Shown: positions 36,001 through 45,950 of the stretch, piece after piece
Layout of the letters: every line of letters starts with the position of its first letter
Numbering within the stretch: the stretch's first letter is position 1
From: Anaeramoeba flamelloides
Lineage: Eukaryota > Metamonada > Anaeramoebidae
Assembly: GCA_027625915.1 (NCBI GenBank)
Contig: JANTQA010000057.1
Coordinates: 1,674,001-1,738,000 of the forward strand
Direction: 5' to 3'
DNA: 64,000 bases
Notes under the pieces: model-generated
Told to the model about the DNA's origin: nothing
Database searches by the model: none
What the model saw: the letters and a program-made list of their open reading frames with translations, nothing else
Program-made: the position numbers and the translations under genes

Positions 36001-39000
36001 CTTAAGAAAATACCAAAACAATAAAACAATTATTGGTGGTGATTTTAATTTAAATGAAAATAAAATAAAATTATTTGGAAAATTTAATTTTAAAATATTT
36101 CTAAATAATAAACCAAGTAGAAAACCAAACAATTTGGATTATTTTTTAACAAATTTTAATAATTTAAAACTCAATAAATCAAAGACTATCAAAAATTTTA
36201 TTAGTGATCATAATACAATTATGAATAAATTTGAAATAAACTCAAATTGGGAAATCAATGATATCTATAAAATTAAAGATATTCCAACCTTTCAAGAAGA
36301 CTTTCTCCAATTCTTTTCTCGGCAGAATTTTAATTTAAATGAAGAAAATTTTATTTTCTAAAAAAAAAATATAAACAGAAAGAAAGAATAGTATTTGATA
36401 TCAAACAAGATAAATTAAAAATTAATAATTTACTTTATAAATTGTTTGATAAAAATGAAACTTTACATAAAATCAAAAAAATTAATGAATTAAATTACTT
36501 AAAATTACTTAATCAAATAAATGAAGAATATAATAAAAATAAAAACTTTTGGAAAACATTAAATAAAATAAGAGAAACTTCTACAAAAATGTTTTTAAAT
36601 AATGAAACCATATTCACAGTGTATAACGATTTTGTAAAATCAATTAGTCAAAAAACCTAATACAAATATAATTAATTATATTAAAAAATTTAAAATTAAT
36701 AAAAATTCATTAAATCCAATTGACATAAAGGAAATTTTTGAACAAGATAAAATTAAAGAAATAATCAAATTTCAAAAAAAATAAATCAGTTAAAGAATTT
36801 GACAAAATAAATCATTATAAGTTTATAAAAAAACCAACCAATTCAATATTTATTAAATTATAATTATTTTATTAAAACAGTTCAAAATATTTTTTTTAAA
36901 TTGGATAACAGACGAAACTGAAAAAAAGTATAAATTTTATTAAAAAAAAGAAATTTATTATTTATTCATAAATCGGGGGGATGAAGGCGAACCATTAAAT
37001 TATCGACCTATCTCTATAAATCAATCTCTTCCAAGATTTTTTTTAAAATTAATATACATTGGAATTCAAGACTCATGGGACTTGATTTCAAAAAAAACAA
37101 TTTGGATTTAAAAAATATTTTGGAACAAGAATTGCTGTTTTAAATTTATTAAGAAAATTTAAAAAAATAAAAAATAAAAATAAAAATACAGAATACTTTG
37201 TAGTTACTATAGACATACAAAAATGTTTTGACTCTATACAACACTCGTTAATATATCAATCTATTAAAAAAATTTATCAAAAATGAAACAATTAAAAATT
37301 GGCTCTTGAGATATTACAAAAAAAGAAGGAATTGGAGTTTATCAAGGAGATCCCTTATCACCAATTCTCTTCGCATTTATATCTCATTTCCTACTAGAAA
37401 AGTTAAAAACTTTAGCTGTTCATGTTCAAATGTATGCAGATGATCTTATTCTTATTATGAAAGGGCCATTAATTTCTCTAAAAATTAATTTAGAAAGGAT
37501 TTTTGAAATAATAAAAAGATTCAGGATGAACCCACATAATAAAAAAAACCAAATATAAAAAAAGAATTAAAAGATATTTTTTTATCTTGGGATTTGGTTA
37601 GAAAAAAACACACATCTTGAATATAATTTCAAAAAAGTAGAAAAGTCCTTGGAAACACTTAATCGATTGTTTCAACAAAATAAACTCAACAATGGAGTCA
37701 AAATAACTTCTTTCAAAGCTCTCATTTTAAGTCAACTTTATTATGGCCTTGAAATATTTGATTTGAAACAAAATGATTTTGAAAGAATTGATAGATTTAT
37801 CAATAAATCAGTCACAAATTTCTTACAAATTAATATCCATTCACCTCGATTAATTTATAAAACTGAAGCAAAAATTGATCTCGCTAGATTAAAAGTATAC
37901 CGAAGAAAATATAAATTGATAGAAAAATTAGATTTCTTAAATTTAAAAAAATTAAAAACAATACTAAATTTTCGAAAATTGGAAAATGAAAATATTAATT
38001 GGCACACTAAGGATTCAAAATTATTAGATTTAGAATTAAAAGTTTTTCGATTAACCGAATTGGAAAATGTAACTAGTTGGAAAGTTCAACAATATCTAAA
38101 AATTATAAAACAACAAAATTGCAATTTCAAACAACAAACAATATTTAAACTGGAAAGCTTCAAAAACAATTCTAAAATTTCGAAATTTTACTAATTGTTT
38201 AAATAGGTACTCTTATGTAACAAGTAAAAATAAAAATAAAAATTGTGATTTATGTAAAGAAAAGTTAAATATTGATATCATTGAAGATTTCGATCATTTT
38301 TTATGGGACTGTCCGGCCTATAAAATAAATCGAAAAATCTGGATATCTGAATTTTTTGAAAAAAATAAAAAAATTAATAATAACGGAGATATTATTAATA
38401 AAAAGAATTCATCATATATATTCTCATTAGTAAGTGATAATAAAATTTGTGATTCTTTAACAAAATTTCTAAAAAAAAGTTTAGAAATTAGGACACACAG
38501 GAGAAAAGCAATTTTCTCTCTTCAAAAATAAAAAAAAAAAAAAAAAAAAATCCAAAATTTTTAATTTTTGAATTAACTTAAATCTTCTTTTTATATTGTT
38601 ATTCTGGCCTGATCAATTTTTGCTTCAGTTTTATAAATAATCATGCGAGGGTGTGGGTTAATTAACAAAAATTTTGTAATTTTTTTATTAAACCAAGTAT
38701 CAATACCATTAAAATCTGTTTTTGCCAAATCAAATATATCTAATTCATATAATATTTGACTATGTAAAACAACTTTAAAAAAATGAATTTTTAATCCATA
38801 AGAAAATTTTTTTTGTTGTAGGATATTGATTATTTTTTTGAAAGAAAAGGTGTATTTGTTTTTAAAATATTATTTACACAAAGAGGGAAATGATTGGAAT
38901 AAAGAAGTAGAAAATGCGATTAAACAAATGAAAATAATGAAAAAAAAAAAAAAAGAAAATCAACACCAAATTGAATTTTCACAATCTATCAAATTTTAAG

Positions 39001-39351
39001 GCATTAGACTAACTTCATTCGTTTTATATATCATTAAAAATTAAAAAATTAAAAAATAAAAAAAATACTTTATAGATTCATCAATATTTTTCGAATTTCA
39101 AATCAATTGAATCAAGAGACGACTGTATTTTCACTATTCATATTGTTGGCTTAACACTTGAAAATCAAATTAAAATATATGAGGATAAGAATGGTAATGA
39201 TAGAATTAAGAGTTCAACCACTGGCTGGATAGTGCTTGAGCCAATAGCCGATTTTGAAATCATCCAAACAGAGGACAAGCTGGTAAATTTATTGTCTGAT
39301 GATTCTTTGTCAACTGAAAGCTTTGATTCTGATGATTGGACAAAAATCTAA
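30063..39351 (+). CDS. Probable GRAM/PH-like domain protein, last two exons
   Basis: Exons 30063-30253 and 39076-39351 (TAA) have good GT/AG borders (AAAG before the first, CAA then GTAAGT after it, TATAG before the second) and both join in phase 0. Together they encode about 155 residues: GSLSISTRRIFYKSQN, IIIDVSSIREIQTF and, across the splice, IHQYFSNFKSIESRDDCIF. This resembles the GRAM/PH pattern of strand, I..sdI..I, F.sF.sRd, which binds phosphoinositides or proteins at membranes; VPS36-type GLUE is the alternative. The tail is acidic (LLSDDSLSTESFDSDDW). The 5' exon(s) are not identified; a preceding exon must end in phase 1. The 8822-bp intron contains the LINE nest. That the two exons belong to one gene is inferred from phase, strand and the domain continuing across. 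Confidence 0.5.
31085..31911. other. Insert of about 830 bp inside the old LINE
   Basis: Flanked by old LINE pieces that would be adjacent without it, with TA-rich junctions (AATATACTG and CAGATATATT). Near its right end is an 18-bp perfect inverted repeat, AAGCAAAATATTTTTCTT at 31831-31848 and its complement at 31876-31893 with a 27-base loop. The TCACACAATTTGAC region (31801-31815) recurs reversed at 28212-28230. Otherwise no recognised features; probably a decayed DNA element. Confidence 0.4.
32155..32782. mobile_element. Foldback element D, copy 5: long hairpin inserted in a LINE
   Basis: Two arms of about 220 bp, roughly 32240-32465 and 32515-32760, are inverse copies (TTTTCTTGAGTTTTTTATTT, AATCGATAGATTTAACAGAT, CCTAGGCACTTGACGACA and their complements), separated by about 50 bp of unique DNA. 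Each arm is itself built of smaller palindromes. Removing it restores the SWK.RYLK order of the interrupted LINE frame, so it is a mobile insertion. No ORF; ends close to TGTCGTTAG. Non-autonomous, mover unknown. Confidence 0.75.
32975..35276 (+). pseudogene. LINE ORF1: two RRM-like domains, coiled coil, CxGxT zinc motif
   Basis: From ATG at 32975: a first RRM-like fold (MFLSKIPQIFSYDELLTII ... VEKKIKSTKIFNRKLNVQDY), with one stop inside it. A Lys/Asn-rich linker leads to a second RRM-like fold (33590-33810: QIIIFNYPHNYTTDNLISFF and, after a poly-A frame slip near 33700, the RNP1-like YFAFVTF). A Glu/Lys/Asn coiled coil follows (33900-34300), then CKGITLNNKDCKNHTF...CINH at 34590-34665. The last is a C-x-G-x-T-x5-C...C-x2-H motif seen in small zinc-binding repeats. 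A further AT-rich frame runs to 35276. Presumed RNA-binding chaperone of the element's RNP. Confidence 0.65.
35623..38531 (+). pseudogene. LINE ORF2: endonuclease, reverse transcriptase, zinc ribbon
   Basis: The AP-type endonuclease is visible at 35623-36250: INIASLNICGLN, CLIQES, GGDFNLNE, LDYFLTN and ISDHNTI carry the Asn, Glu, Asp/Asn and His positions of the family. Reverse transcriptase at about 36960-37560: LNYRPISI, FVVTIDIQKCFDS (motif A), GVYQGDPLSPILF and VQMYADDLILI (catalytic YADD). C-terminal region 37630-38190 is open (181 codons), then a zinc ribbon CDLCKEKL...DHFLWDCPAY at 38240-38320. The reading frame changes repeatedly, with main breaks near 35730, 36360, 36660, 36780, 36840-37330 and 37560. 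Confidence 0.85.
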
Positions 39352-39570
39352 TATACATTTTTTTTAAAAATATTTATATTTTTTTCAAGATTTATTTCTC
39401 TAAACTTTGATGAGAGATATTTTCTCCTAATCAGATGATTAAAATCTCTTTTAGATTCTAATTTGTGAATAAATTAAGTTTTCCTTGAATTGATTTTTTC
39501 TATTTAATGGTTTTTTTTTTTCTTTTTTTTTTTCATTTTTTATCATTTTTTTTATCTTATCAAAAAGAAA

Positions 39571-40120
39571 ATGATGGAAATCGAACTTATAAATCATTCA
39601 TCAAAAACAAGTTCAAGGTTTTTACAAAAAAGTGAGTTTATAATATTACAATGTGCTTTTCACCATAGAAATTTAACATTATTTTTTTTTTTTGTTTTTT
39701 AGAATTTCCCAGGTACATTTCAATAGAAAATTTATAAATTCATCAATTGTCTTGAATTGGTTGGAAATTCTAGTTCATTTTTCCAACCTTTTTAAAGAGT
39801 AATAACTTTATTAAATCTAAAACCTTAAAAGTCATGAGATTTTTTGAAGTGATCTCAACAAAAAATATCAAGACTTTTAAGCAATTTTTATATCTTTTCA
39901 GACTTACAAAGGCTTGAAGAAACTTTTAAATGTGAAATGTGATTTAAAAATGAAAAACCTTGTAAAAGTCAAAAGTTTTTTTTTATAAGGTGATTGTAAT
40001 TTGAATTCGTTTTTTAACTTTTGTTCATATACTTTATAAAAATTAAAACAGCACAAGAAGGATTAGGAAGAACACAGAACAATTTAGGAGGTTCGATTCG
40101 TTTTATTTTTCGGGTTTCCT
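39571..40120 (+). CDS. Possible SNARE-like N-terminal exons
   Basis: Exon 39571-39631 (ATG, then MEIELINHSSKTSSRFLQK) is followed by GTGAGT. A second exon starts at 40052 after AAAACAG; the split codon reads ACA (T) and gives QEGLGRTQNNLGG. The combined HSSKTSSRFLQKTQEGLGRT pattern resembles the heptad start of SNAP-25/Vti1-type helices. No donor of good quality follows: the frame runs to a stop at about 40128 or leaves at GTTCGA. The start lies 220 bases after the stop of the GRAM-like gene. Rest of the gene not found, so family and completeness are uncertain. Confidence 0.3.
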
Positions 40121-40297
40121 TTTTTTAAAATGGTTTTATGGAATACCTAAGGCATCATTATAATAATTAATTAAACTTTTGGAAAACAAAAAAACCAACA
40201 CCATAAACTTGAACAATGTAAATGATATCGATTGTCCATAATATTTCAATGGATCTCAAAACCTTCACCAATCAATTATTTCCGAAACATCAAATGT

Positions 40298-40829
40298 AAA
40301 CCCCGTTCCAAAAATTTGACACACCCAAAATCAAAAATAAGCAAAAAAAAAAACCCAATTTATTGTATTTTTCCAAACCTAATATAAAACCACCTTTAAG
40401 TTACCCAGTATTAATGTTTTAATAAGTAATCATTTTAACACAAATAAAAGAAAAAAATATAAAACTCAAAAATAAAAATATGTCTGTCCAAAATAATGAA
40501 GAAACGAGTGGAACAAAAAATGTATTGGTAAATTTGTTGAAATTTCACCAACAAATGTTGATGGATCAAATAATAAAATACCATCTACCAATTGTATGTG
40601 ATTTTCCAATTTAACAAACTCGACACTAACCTTCTATCAACCATGAAAAAAAATTTCGAGATCTAACCAAACAGATTACGTAACTGCAAAAAAGGAAATG
40701 AAAACAAAACAAAAAAGACAAAAAATGAAATAGTTTGTAAAATCAAAATTCTTTCCAATTTTGATTTAAAGTGCAGTGATGATGTTCTTTCCACTGTTTA
40801 AACTGTGTCCAAATTTTTGGAATCTAGTT
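40298..40829. mobile_element. Element B, copy 2
   Basis: Same terminal repeats as 10655-11496 (GTAAACCCCGTTCCAAAAAT and the inverse ending ATCTAGTTTA), and the same TTAAGTTACCCAGTATTAAT block. It lacks about 310 bp present in copy 1. The inner minus-strand coding-like stretch (40530-40700) is conserved at protein level except for one frame break. Confidence 0.65.
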
Positions 40830-40974
40830 TATATCTCAACCTTAGAATTCTTTGATTTAAAAATGTTTATTTTTGGTTAAGGATTATTCGAATTTTATGG
40901 TTAGTGAATACTATTTTTCCACCTAGCAACATATTTATAGACTTAAAAGAAACTTGATCTAAGGGATCTTGCTA

Positions 40975-41395
40975 ACTTGAAACATTTAGGTTTTTTTTGT
41001 AAAATTTTGAGTTGGGCAAAAAACAATTTTCCTTCATCAAATAAAAATTATTCTCAACAAATTCTGAAGAAAAAATTTCATTAGGAAAATGCCACTCCAC
41101 TTTCTTTTCTTGTATGTTAGAGTGTAGCGAGAGAGTATAAATATACTTGAAAAGAAACTGGAGTAACATTTTCTTAATATCAAAAAAAATAGCTTTTTAG
41201 TTTTGCCTTGTTTTGTTCGGGAAATTCAAAAAGTTTTGGATCAATAAATGATTTTCAAGCAAAATCCAAAAAATCCTAAAAAGTCCAAAAATTGCAATAT
41301 TTTGACTGTTCCTCAATCCATTGTCTTTTATAGCTTTTTTTCTGTTTATAGTATTTTATTTCAAACCTCACTGAGCATAAAATTCGAATTTTCCT
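40975..41395 (+). repeat. Dispersed repeat F, copy 1
   Basis: Direct repeat of 43120-43500: AATATCAAAAAAAATAGCTT, TTTTGGATCAATAAATGATT, TTGCAATATTTTGA and the GTATGTTAGAGTGT block. Ends at the T1 MITE. Minus-strand frames in both copies are open only in part. Function unknown. Confidence 0.6.
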
Positions 41396-41398
41396 TAA

Positions 41399-41571
41399 GG
41401 GACTAGTCTCTATTATTTTGTTTTTGACCAATTTCAAAGTAAGGATTCTTTCGCTAGAAATATGTTTAATTTTGAAAATAACCAGAGGTTTTCAAATCGA
41501 AGTAATTGGTAAAGAAATTTCGAAATCTCGATACAATTTAAGTAAGAAAAAGTTTAATAGGGATTAGTCCC
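41399..41571. mobile_element. T1 MITE, copy 2
   Basis: GGGACTAGTCTCTATTAT to GGATTAGTCCC between TTAA sites; inner AATTGGTAAAGAAATTTCG matches copy 1. Confidence 0.8.
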
Positions 41572-41727
41572 TTAAAAATATTGAAACAAATTTTTACAAT
41601 CTTTATCTGAAAAATTTCTAAAGAACAAAGACACTGACTTAGATCAGTTACTCCTCCAAAAATAAAACTTTGTTAAACTAGATGTTAGGATCAATTGATC
41701 ATATTCTATTAAAATATAAAAAAAATT

Positions 41728-42175
41728 TCAATTCAACAACCACCTTCTGATAACTCAATCGATAAGATCAAAAATTATGAAAAAGAAAATAAATTGTTAA
41801 GGGGGCAGCTACAGTAAAGGAAAATTTTTCACTTTTTTACAATTTGGAAGATGATCAGTTAATACCATTTTTTACTTTACTTGTGCCTCATTGATTTTTA
41901 TTCTTTAAAGAACTTCATTCTTTAGATTTTTTAAATTTTTTTTTCAAAGTCTCAAAGTAATTGCCACAATATAATGTTGATTTAAATTGCTTAAAATAGT
42001 ATTTCGAATATTGAATGTTATATCTTTTATCCTTATCTCAACATTTTATTGTTGCATTTAATTTTTTCATTTTTTATTCATTCATCATTTTTGAGATTTT
42101 TTTTTTCATAACAGCAAAAAGAAAATTAAAAGATTGTTTTATCAGTGGCATTTGGAATTAATGAATTTTGTTTAA
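41728..42175 (+). CDS. Short coiled-coil exons, unrecognised gene
   Basis: An open stretch at 41728-41813 (ISIQQPPSDNSIDKIKNYEK, then ENKLLRGQL) ends at GTAAAG. A T-rich tract leads to ACAG at 42111-42114, and the next exon 42115-42175 joins in phase to give HKKKIKRLFYQWHLELMNFV and a TAA. Upstream at 41597-41666 is another coding-like frame (SLSEKFLKNKDTDLDQLLLQ, then K and stop) whose join was not found. The charged helix-forming composition is clear but no family is recognised. Start unknown. Confidence 0.35.
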
Positions 42176-42670
42176 TCAGAAAACCAACACTACAATTGGG
42201 AGTATCAGAATCGGGAATAACTTATAGGGATTTTAATAGTTAGAAGGATTCCAAAAAATAATAATTATCAAAAAACATATCTGGTTATGGTTTTAAACAA
42301 CATTGGATTTAGTATAATCAGAGAATGAATATCATTCTATTTTATCAAAGTCTAAACCACAATATAGCTAGAAGTTTTATTCTAAAAATTCAAAATTATC
42401 TTCCCCCAAAAATGTTTATTTTATAATAAAAAAAGAAATAAAAATCGAATCATCAATTTTATCAATTCAATTCTCTTTTTTTTATTGGTCAACATTAAAA
42501 GAAAAATATCACTAATTTTTATCTAAAAAAAAATTTTTAAAGAATTTATGATCACATATTACCAAAATAAAATTCTCTTTTTTTATCTCTCACAAATTTT
42601 TATCATTACTTATGATTTAATTACTCACCTCCAAGATCCAATTTCAAAAAGATAAATAAAAAAAAAAATT

Positions 42671-42741
42671 GGATAAACGGAGAATCGAACTCCGGGCCTC
42701 CTCAATGCAAATGAGACGCGATACCACTTCGCTATTTACCC
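42671..42741 (-). tRNA. tRNA-Ala (anticodon TGC)
   Basis: On the minus strand a 71-nt cloverleaf: acceptor GGGTAAA/TTTATCC with a G3-U70 wobble, D stem GCG/CGC, anticodon stem TCTCA/TGAGG with loop TTTGCAT (anticodon TGC), and T arm CGGAG-TTCGATT-CTCCG. G3:U70 is the universal identity element for alanyl-tRNA synthetase, which supports the anticodon call. No intron; CCA is not encoded. A T-run follows the 3' side as an RNA polymerase III terminator. Confidence 0.97.
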
Positions 42742-43119
42742 GTTCATTAAATTAATCATTTTTATTTCATTAATCTATTTAATAACGACTACAACTCATT
42801 TTTTTATTTTTAAAAATAACATAATACAGTCTATGTCAACAATTTTTTAACATTTTTCATTCAACTAAATTTTATTTTGGATAAAACTTACATATAAATA
42901 AACATCAAGTAAAAAACTTTATTTAATTTCTAACAATAATAATAACCCAATATCTCTATTAAATCATAAACTAAATGATAATAATTGTAATTTTATCTCT
43001 TCAAAATTCAAAGATTATTCAAAATTTTATTTCCAATGGCTATTATTTTAATACCCATAACACGAATTATCAACTCAAAAGAATGTTGAGTTAATACATC
43101 TTGTTAAAATGTAAAATTA

Positions 43120-43500
43120 AGGTTGTTTTTGAGGAAGGTAAAAACAATTTACTTTCCAGATCCAAAATTTTTTACTCAAAATTGTCGACTTCCAAAATGA
43201 TATTGGGAAAATGTCACTACATTTTATAATGAAGTATGTTAGAGTTTGTGGTGAGTGTAGCCACCCATTTGAAAAGATAGTGGAGTGACTTTTTTCCAAT
43301 ATCAAAAAAAAATAGCTTTTTATTTTTACCTTGCTTTGTTGGGATTTTTCGAAAAGTTTTTGGATCAATAAATGATTTTAGTCAAAATCTTAAATTGCTA
43401 AAAATTGGCAATATTTTGAATTTCCCTCAATTCACTATATTTTAAAGGTATTAATCTATTTACTGCTTTGTGTTTCAATGGTCACAGAGCATAAAATTCA
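43120..43500 (+). repeat. Dispersed repeat F, copy 2
   Basis: See 40975-41395. The two copies lie in the same orientation on either side of the tRNA gene, about 2.1 kb apart. Confidence 0.6.
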
Positions 43501-44235
43501 GATAGTCCTTAATTATAATTCCTTTCCCAAACCTAAAAATAGAACCCCAAAATACAGTATTCTCTTATTTAATAATTTAAATTATACAAAATCCTAAAAT
43601 AACTAATATTCAAATTCTCCAATTTTTAAAAGATTAACTCAATATTCATCAACATAAAAAAAATCAAAGACTGATTGGTTCTGTTACCTTTATATAAACA
43701 CAATAGCAACATTAATATGTTTAAAATATCTGAGAAAATAATTCATCAATAACATATATTGGTTTAATGATTAAATTTTTTCCAAAAATTTATTTTTTTC
43801 ACAATTAATATTTCGCTACAAATTCATGATTTATATCAATATTAACTTTGGAGTCTGTATATTGAGAATTCAACTTTCAAATTTGTGGTGATAACCAGAT
43901 TCTTTTCTGAAATTGTTGAGTTTTTTACTAATACATAGATCATTTTTAGTAATGAGGATCAAGAAAAATTACTACTTGACTAATCGATTTTTTCGAGATA
44001 TTTGAACAATTAAGCACTATTGTGATTCATAACCAATAATAACATACTCTGATCATATAATTCTGATTTATTGTCACTAATTCCATAGGTAGTAAAATAA
44101 TATTTTGAAAAAATAGAATACTTCACAATTATCATAACAGTAAAATATATTGATTTGAGTCTGTTGTCAAAAAGGAATTTGATTGTTAAAAAAAAATCAA
44201 ATAATAGGGTCTCTACTAAAGTTAACAAAATAATC

Positions 44236-44710
44236 CAGCACAATGATTATAATACTTTTTTAAAAATATAATCCTTACGATTTTTTACTCATCGTTACAA
44301 TTAACATCTAATTCACTATCCAGTATTATACCATCATTCAAATCAATTTTAAAGGTAAAACCCTTGATAGTTTGAGTATATTTTAAATTCTTCATTAAAA
44401 TTGTTGCAAATTTATCATAATTTTGAAAGTATTTTTGAAATTATGAGTTTTTTTGAAAATGAAAATTTTCTTTTCAAAATTTAACGAGATTTTGTGAGAT
44501 AAATTTTATAATTTGTTTCTATATTTTTAGAATTTTTTTAAAAATAATAAAACTTTAAGAAACTAATACTATACTTAATCCTGGTTTATTTTCAGTCTCT
44601 TTGATCGTGGAAAGTATAGGCATTCCATAACAAATAAAAACACGTTTTTTATTTTGGAACACAGATTAAACTTTTTGTCATAGATTATTTTGACAAAAGT
44701 AATGAAAAAA
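44236..44710 (+). mobile_element. M2 mariner-type element, diverged copy
   Basis: Carries ATAATCCTTACGATTTT, AACATCTAATTCACTATCC, AATCAATTTTAAAGGTAAA, AACTTTAAGAAAC and, at the right, AACACGTTTTTTATTTTGGA, matching 47724-48201. Ends worn. Confidence 0.55.
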
Positions 44711-44779
44711 ATATCCAATATCAATCAAAACAATGAAAAAAATGAAACCAGAATATACAAATATTAATAATTTATTTCC

Positions 44780-45950
44780 TGATCTTATCTGTTATAATGT
44801 TAGTAATTACATCTTTATTTACAAATAATTATTGTGATTCTGAAGTGAAATACTTTTTATTCTAATTTTTTTTATAAAAAATTATTTTTTAATATCTAAA
44901 GAATTCATAAAATGAATTATCAATTAAATTATTTTCATATATTTCATCTTTAATTCTCGATTTGGGTAAAGAAAATATGATATTTTTTTAATAGTTCTTC
45001 ATAAATAAAGGTTTATTTAACAGATTCTTTTGATTTTATAATTATTTATTTTAGATTAAAATGAGAACTCAAATTAATTCTGAATAATTATTTTAATTTT
45101 TTCTCAATTTTTCTTTTTATTTGGGATGAATCCGTTTGTATCTGTTTTTTGATTCCTATAATCCAATCCCTTTTACATTAAACTTGAAATATATTACCTT
45201 TGCATTGACTCATTATGATAAAAATATTTGAACGGGGTATTTTAAAAATAATTTTTTAAAAAAAAAATGTTTTACAAAATAATAATGACAAGTAGTAAGG
45301 GGTAATAAATTCAAGGTGGTAACTTTTTTGGGTCCATTCATTTTAAGAATATAAAGAAAACATATTTTCTAAAATATCTGTTGAATTTTATTTTTTTTTT
45401 TTTTTTAATTCTTAATTCCAAAAATTTTATTTGGAAAAGATGATCTTTCTTGTTTGATAATCAAATAGATAGTTTTATTTCAAATACAAACCTTCTATGC
45501 TCTATTTTTTGCCTGTTGTTTTAATTTTAAACATTCACCAGAAAGTATTACTTGATTGAAAACCTATTTTAATATTATTATTATTAACATTTAGAGAAAG
45601 GTGTAATTTAAGAAAATTTATCAAATAAAAAAAGAGAAGAAGAAAAACAAATAAAATGTGTATAAAAAATAAAATTATCAATTTAATGACAAAATAGAAA
45701 CTATTCGCGTCCTGAATACACAGGAGGGGCAAAAAACCGATAGAAAGATATCAATTATAGATAAAAATTCCCGGATCCGTGATTATTAATTGGTATTCCA
45801 CAATAAAAACTTAATTTAATAAAACCTAAAAATTTTAATCAAAACAAAATGTTATGAAAAAATGAAAAATTGGAAAGATTACAACCTGAAAAAAGTTATT
45901 TGGTTTCAAAATTAGAGTAGAGAATAGTATTTTGACTTCAAAGTTACAAT
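44780..45950 (+). repeat. Dispersed repeat E, copy 2
   Basis: Colinear with 28490-29400. A reversed partial copy at 53340-53880 shares AATAAATCTTTATTT and TAAAATGGGAT-type segments. Confidence 0.45.

Larger units (their letters stand above)
32941..38550 (+). mobile_element. LINE retrotransposon, about 5.6 kb, near full length but broken
   Basis: A non-LTR element with two ORF regions and a 21-base A tail (38530-38550). Flanks ATTTTTATTTTTT (32928-32940) and ATTTTTAATTTTTG (38557-38570) look like a short imperfect target duplication. Order: ORF1 with two RRM-like folds, coiled coil and a zinc motif; ORF2 with AP-type endonuclease, reverse transcriptase and a C-terminal zinc ribbon. Both ORFs carry many frame breaks and stops (ten or more in total), so this copy cannot encode an active protein as it stands. 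It is far more complete than the 3' fragments at 24190, 30855 and 52800. Confidence 0.9.
30855..38860 (-). mobile_element. Older reversed LINE, split by three insertions
   Basis: Minus-strand pieces at 38860-38551, 32940-32785, 32153-31912 and 31080-30855 follow one another along the C-terminal half of the LINE reverse-transcriptase ORF: ARI/RLKVY-type region, SWK, the zinc-ribbon CELCKKI...DHFL.NCPAY, IWISELKKN and SLVGNKLIFESLIKF. Stops and frame breaks are many. The SWK codons are cut by the foldback element at 32155-32782, and the target of the fuller LINE lies in the same copy. It therefore pre-dates both. Confidence 0.8.
30254..39075 (+). other. 8.8-kb intron filled with nested retroelements
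   Basis: Between the two GRAM-like exons lie in order: AT-rich DNA (30260-30850), the 3' end of a reversed LINE (30855-31080), an 830-base insert (31085-31910), more of the reversed LINE (31912-32153), a foldback element (32155-32782), a further LINE piece (32785-32940), the plus-strand LINE (32941-38550), then the last piece of the reversed LINE (38551-38860). From 38860 to 39075 is AT-rich with nothing recognised. Confidence 0.55.

Noticed and set aside
43117-43368. 83-residue minus-strand frame in repeat F
   Set aside because: The equivalent region of the other copy is open only in part and no motif is present.
44010-44243. 77-residue minus-strand frame
   Set aside because: AT-rich chance frame at the edge of an M2 element with no start or splice context.
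45535-45732. 65-residue hydrophobic minus-strand frame
   Set aside because: Poly-Phe/Leu reading of an A-rich stretch in repeat E.
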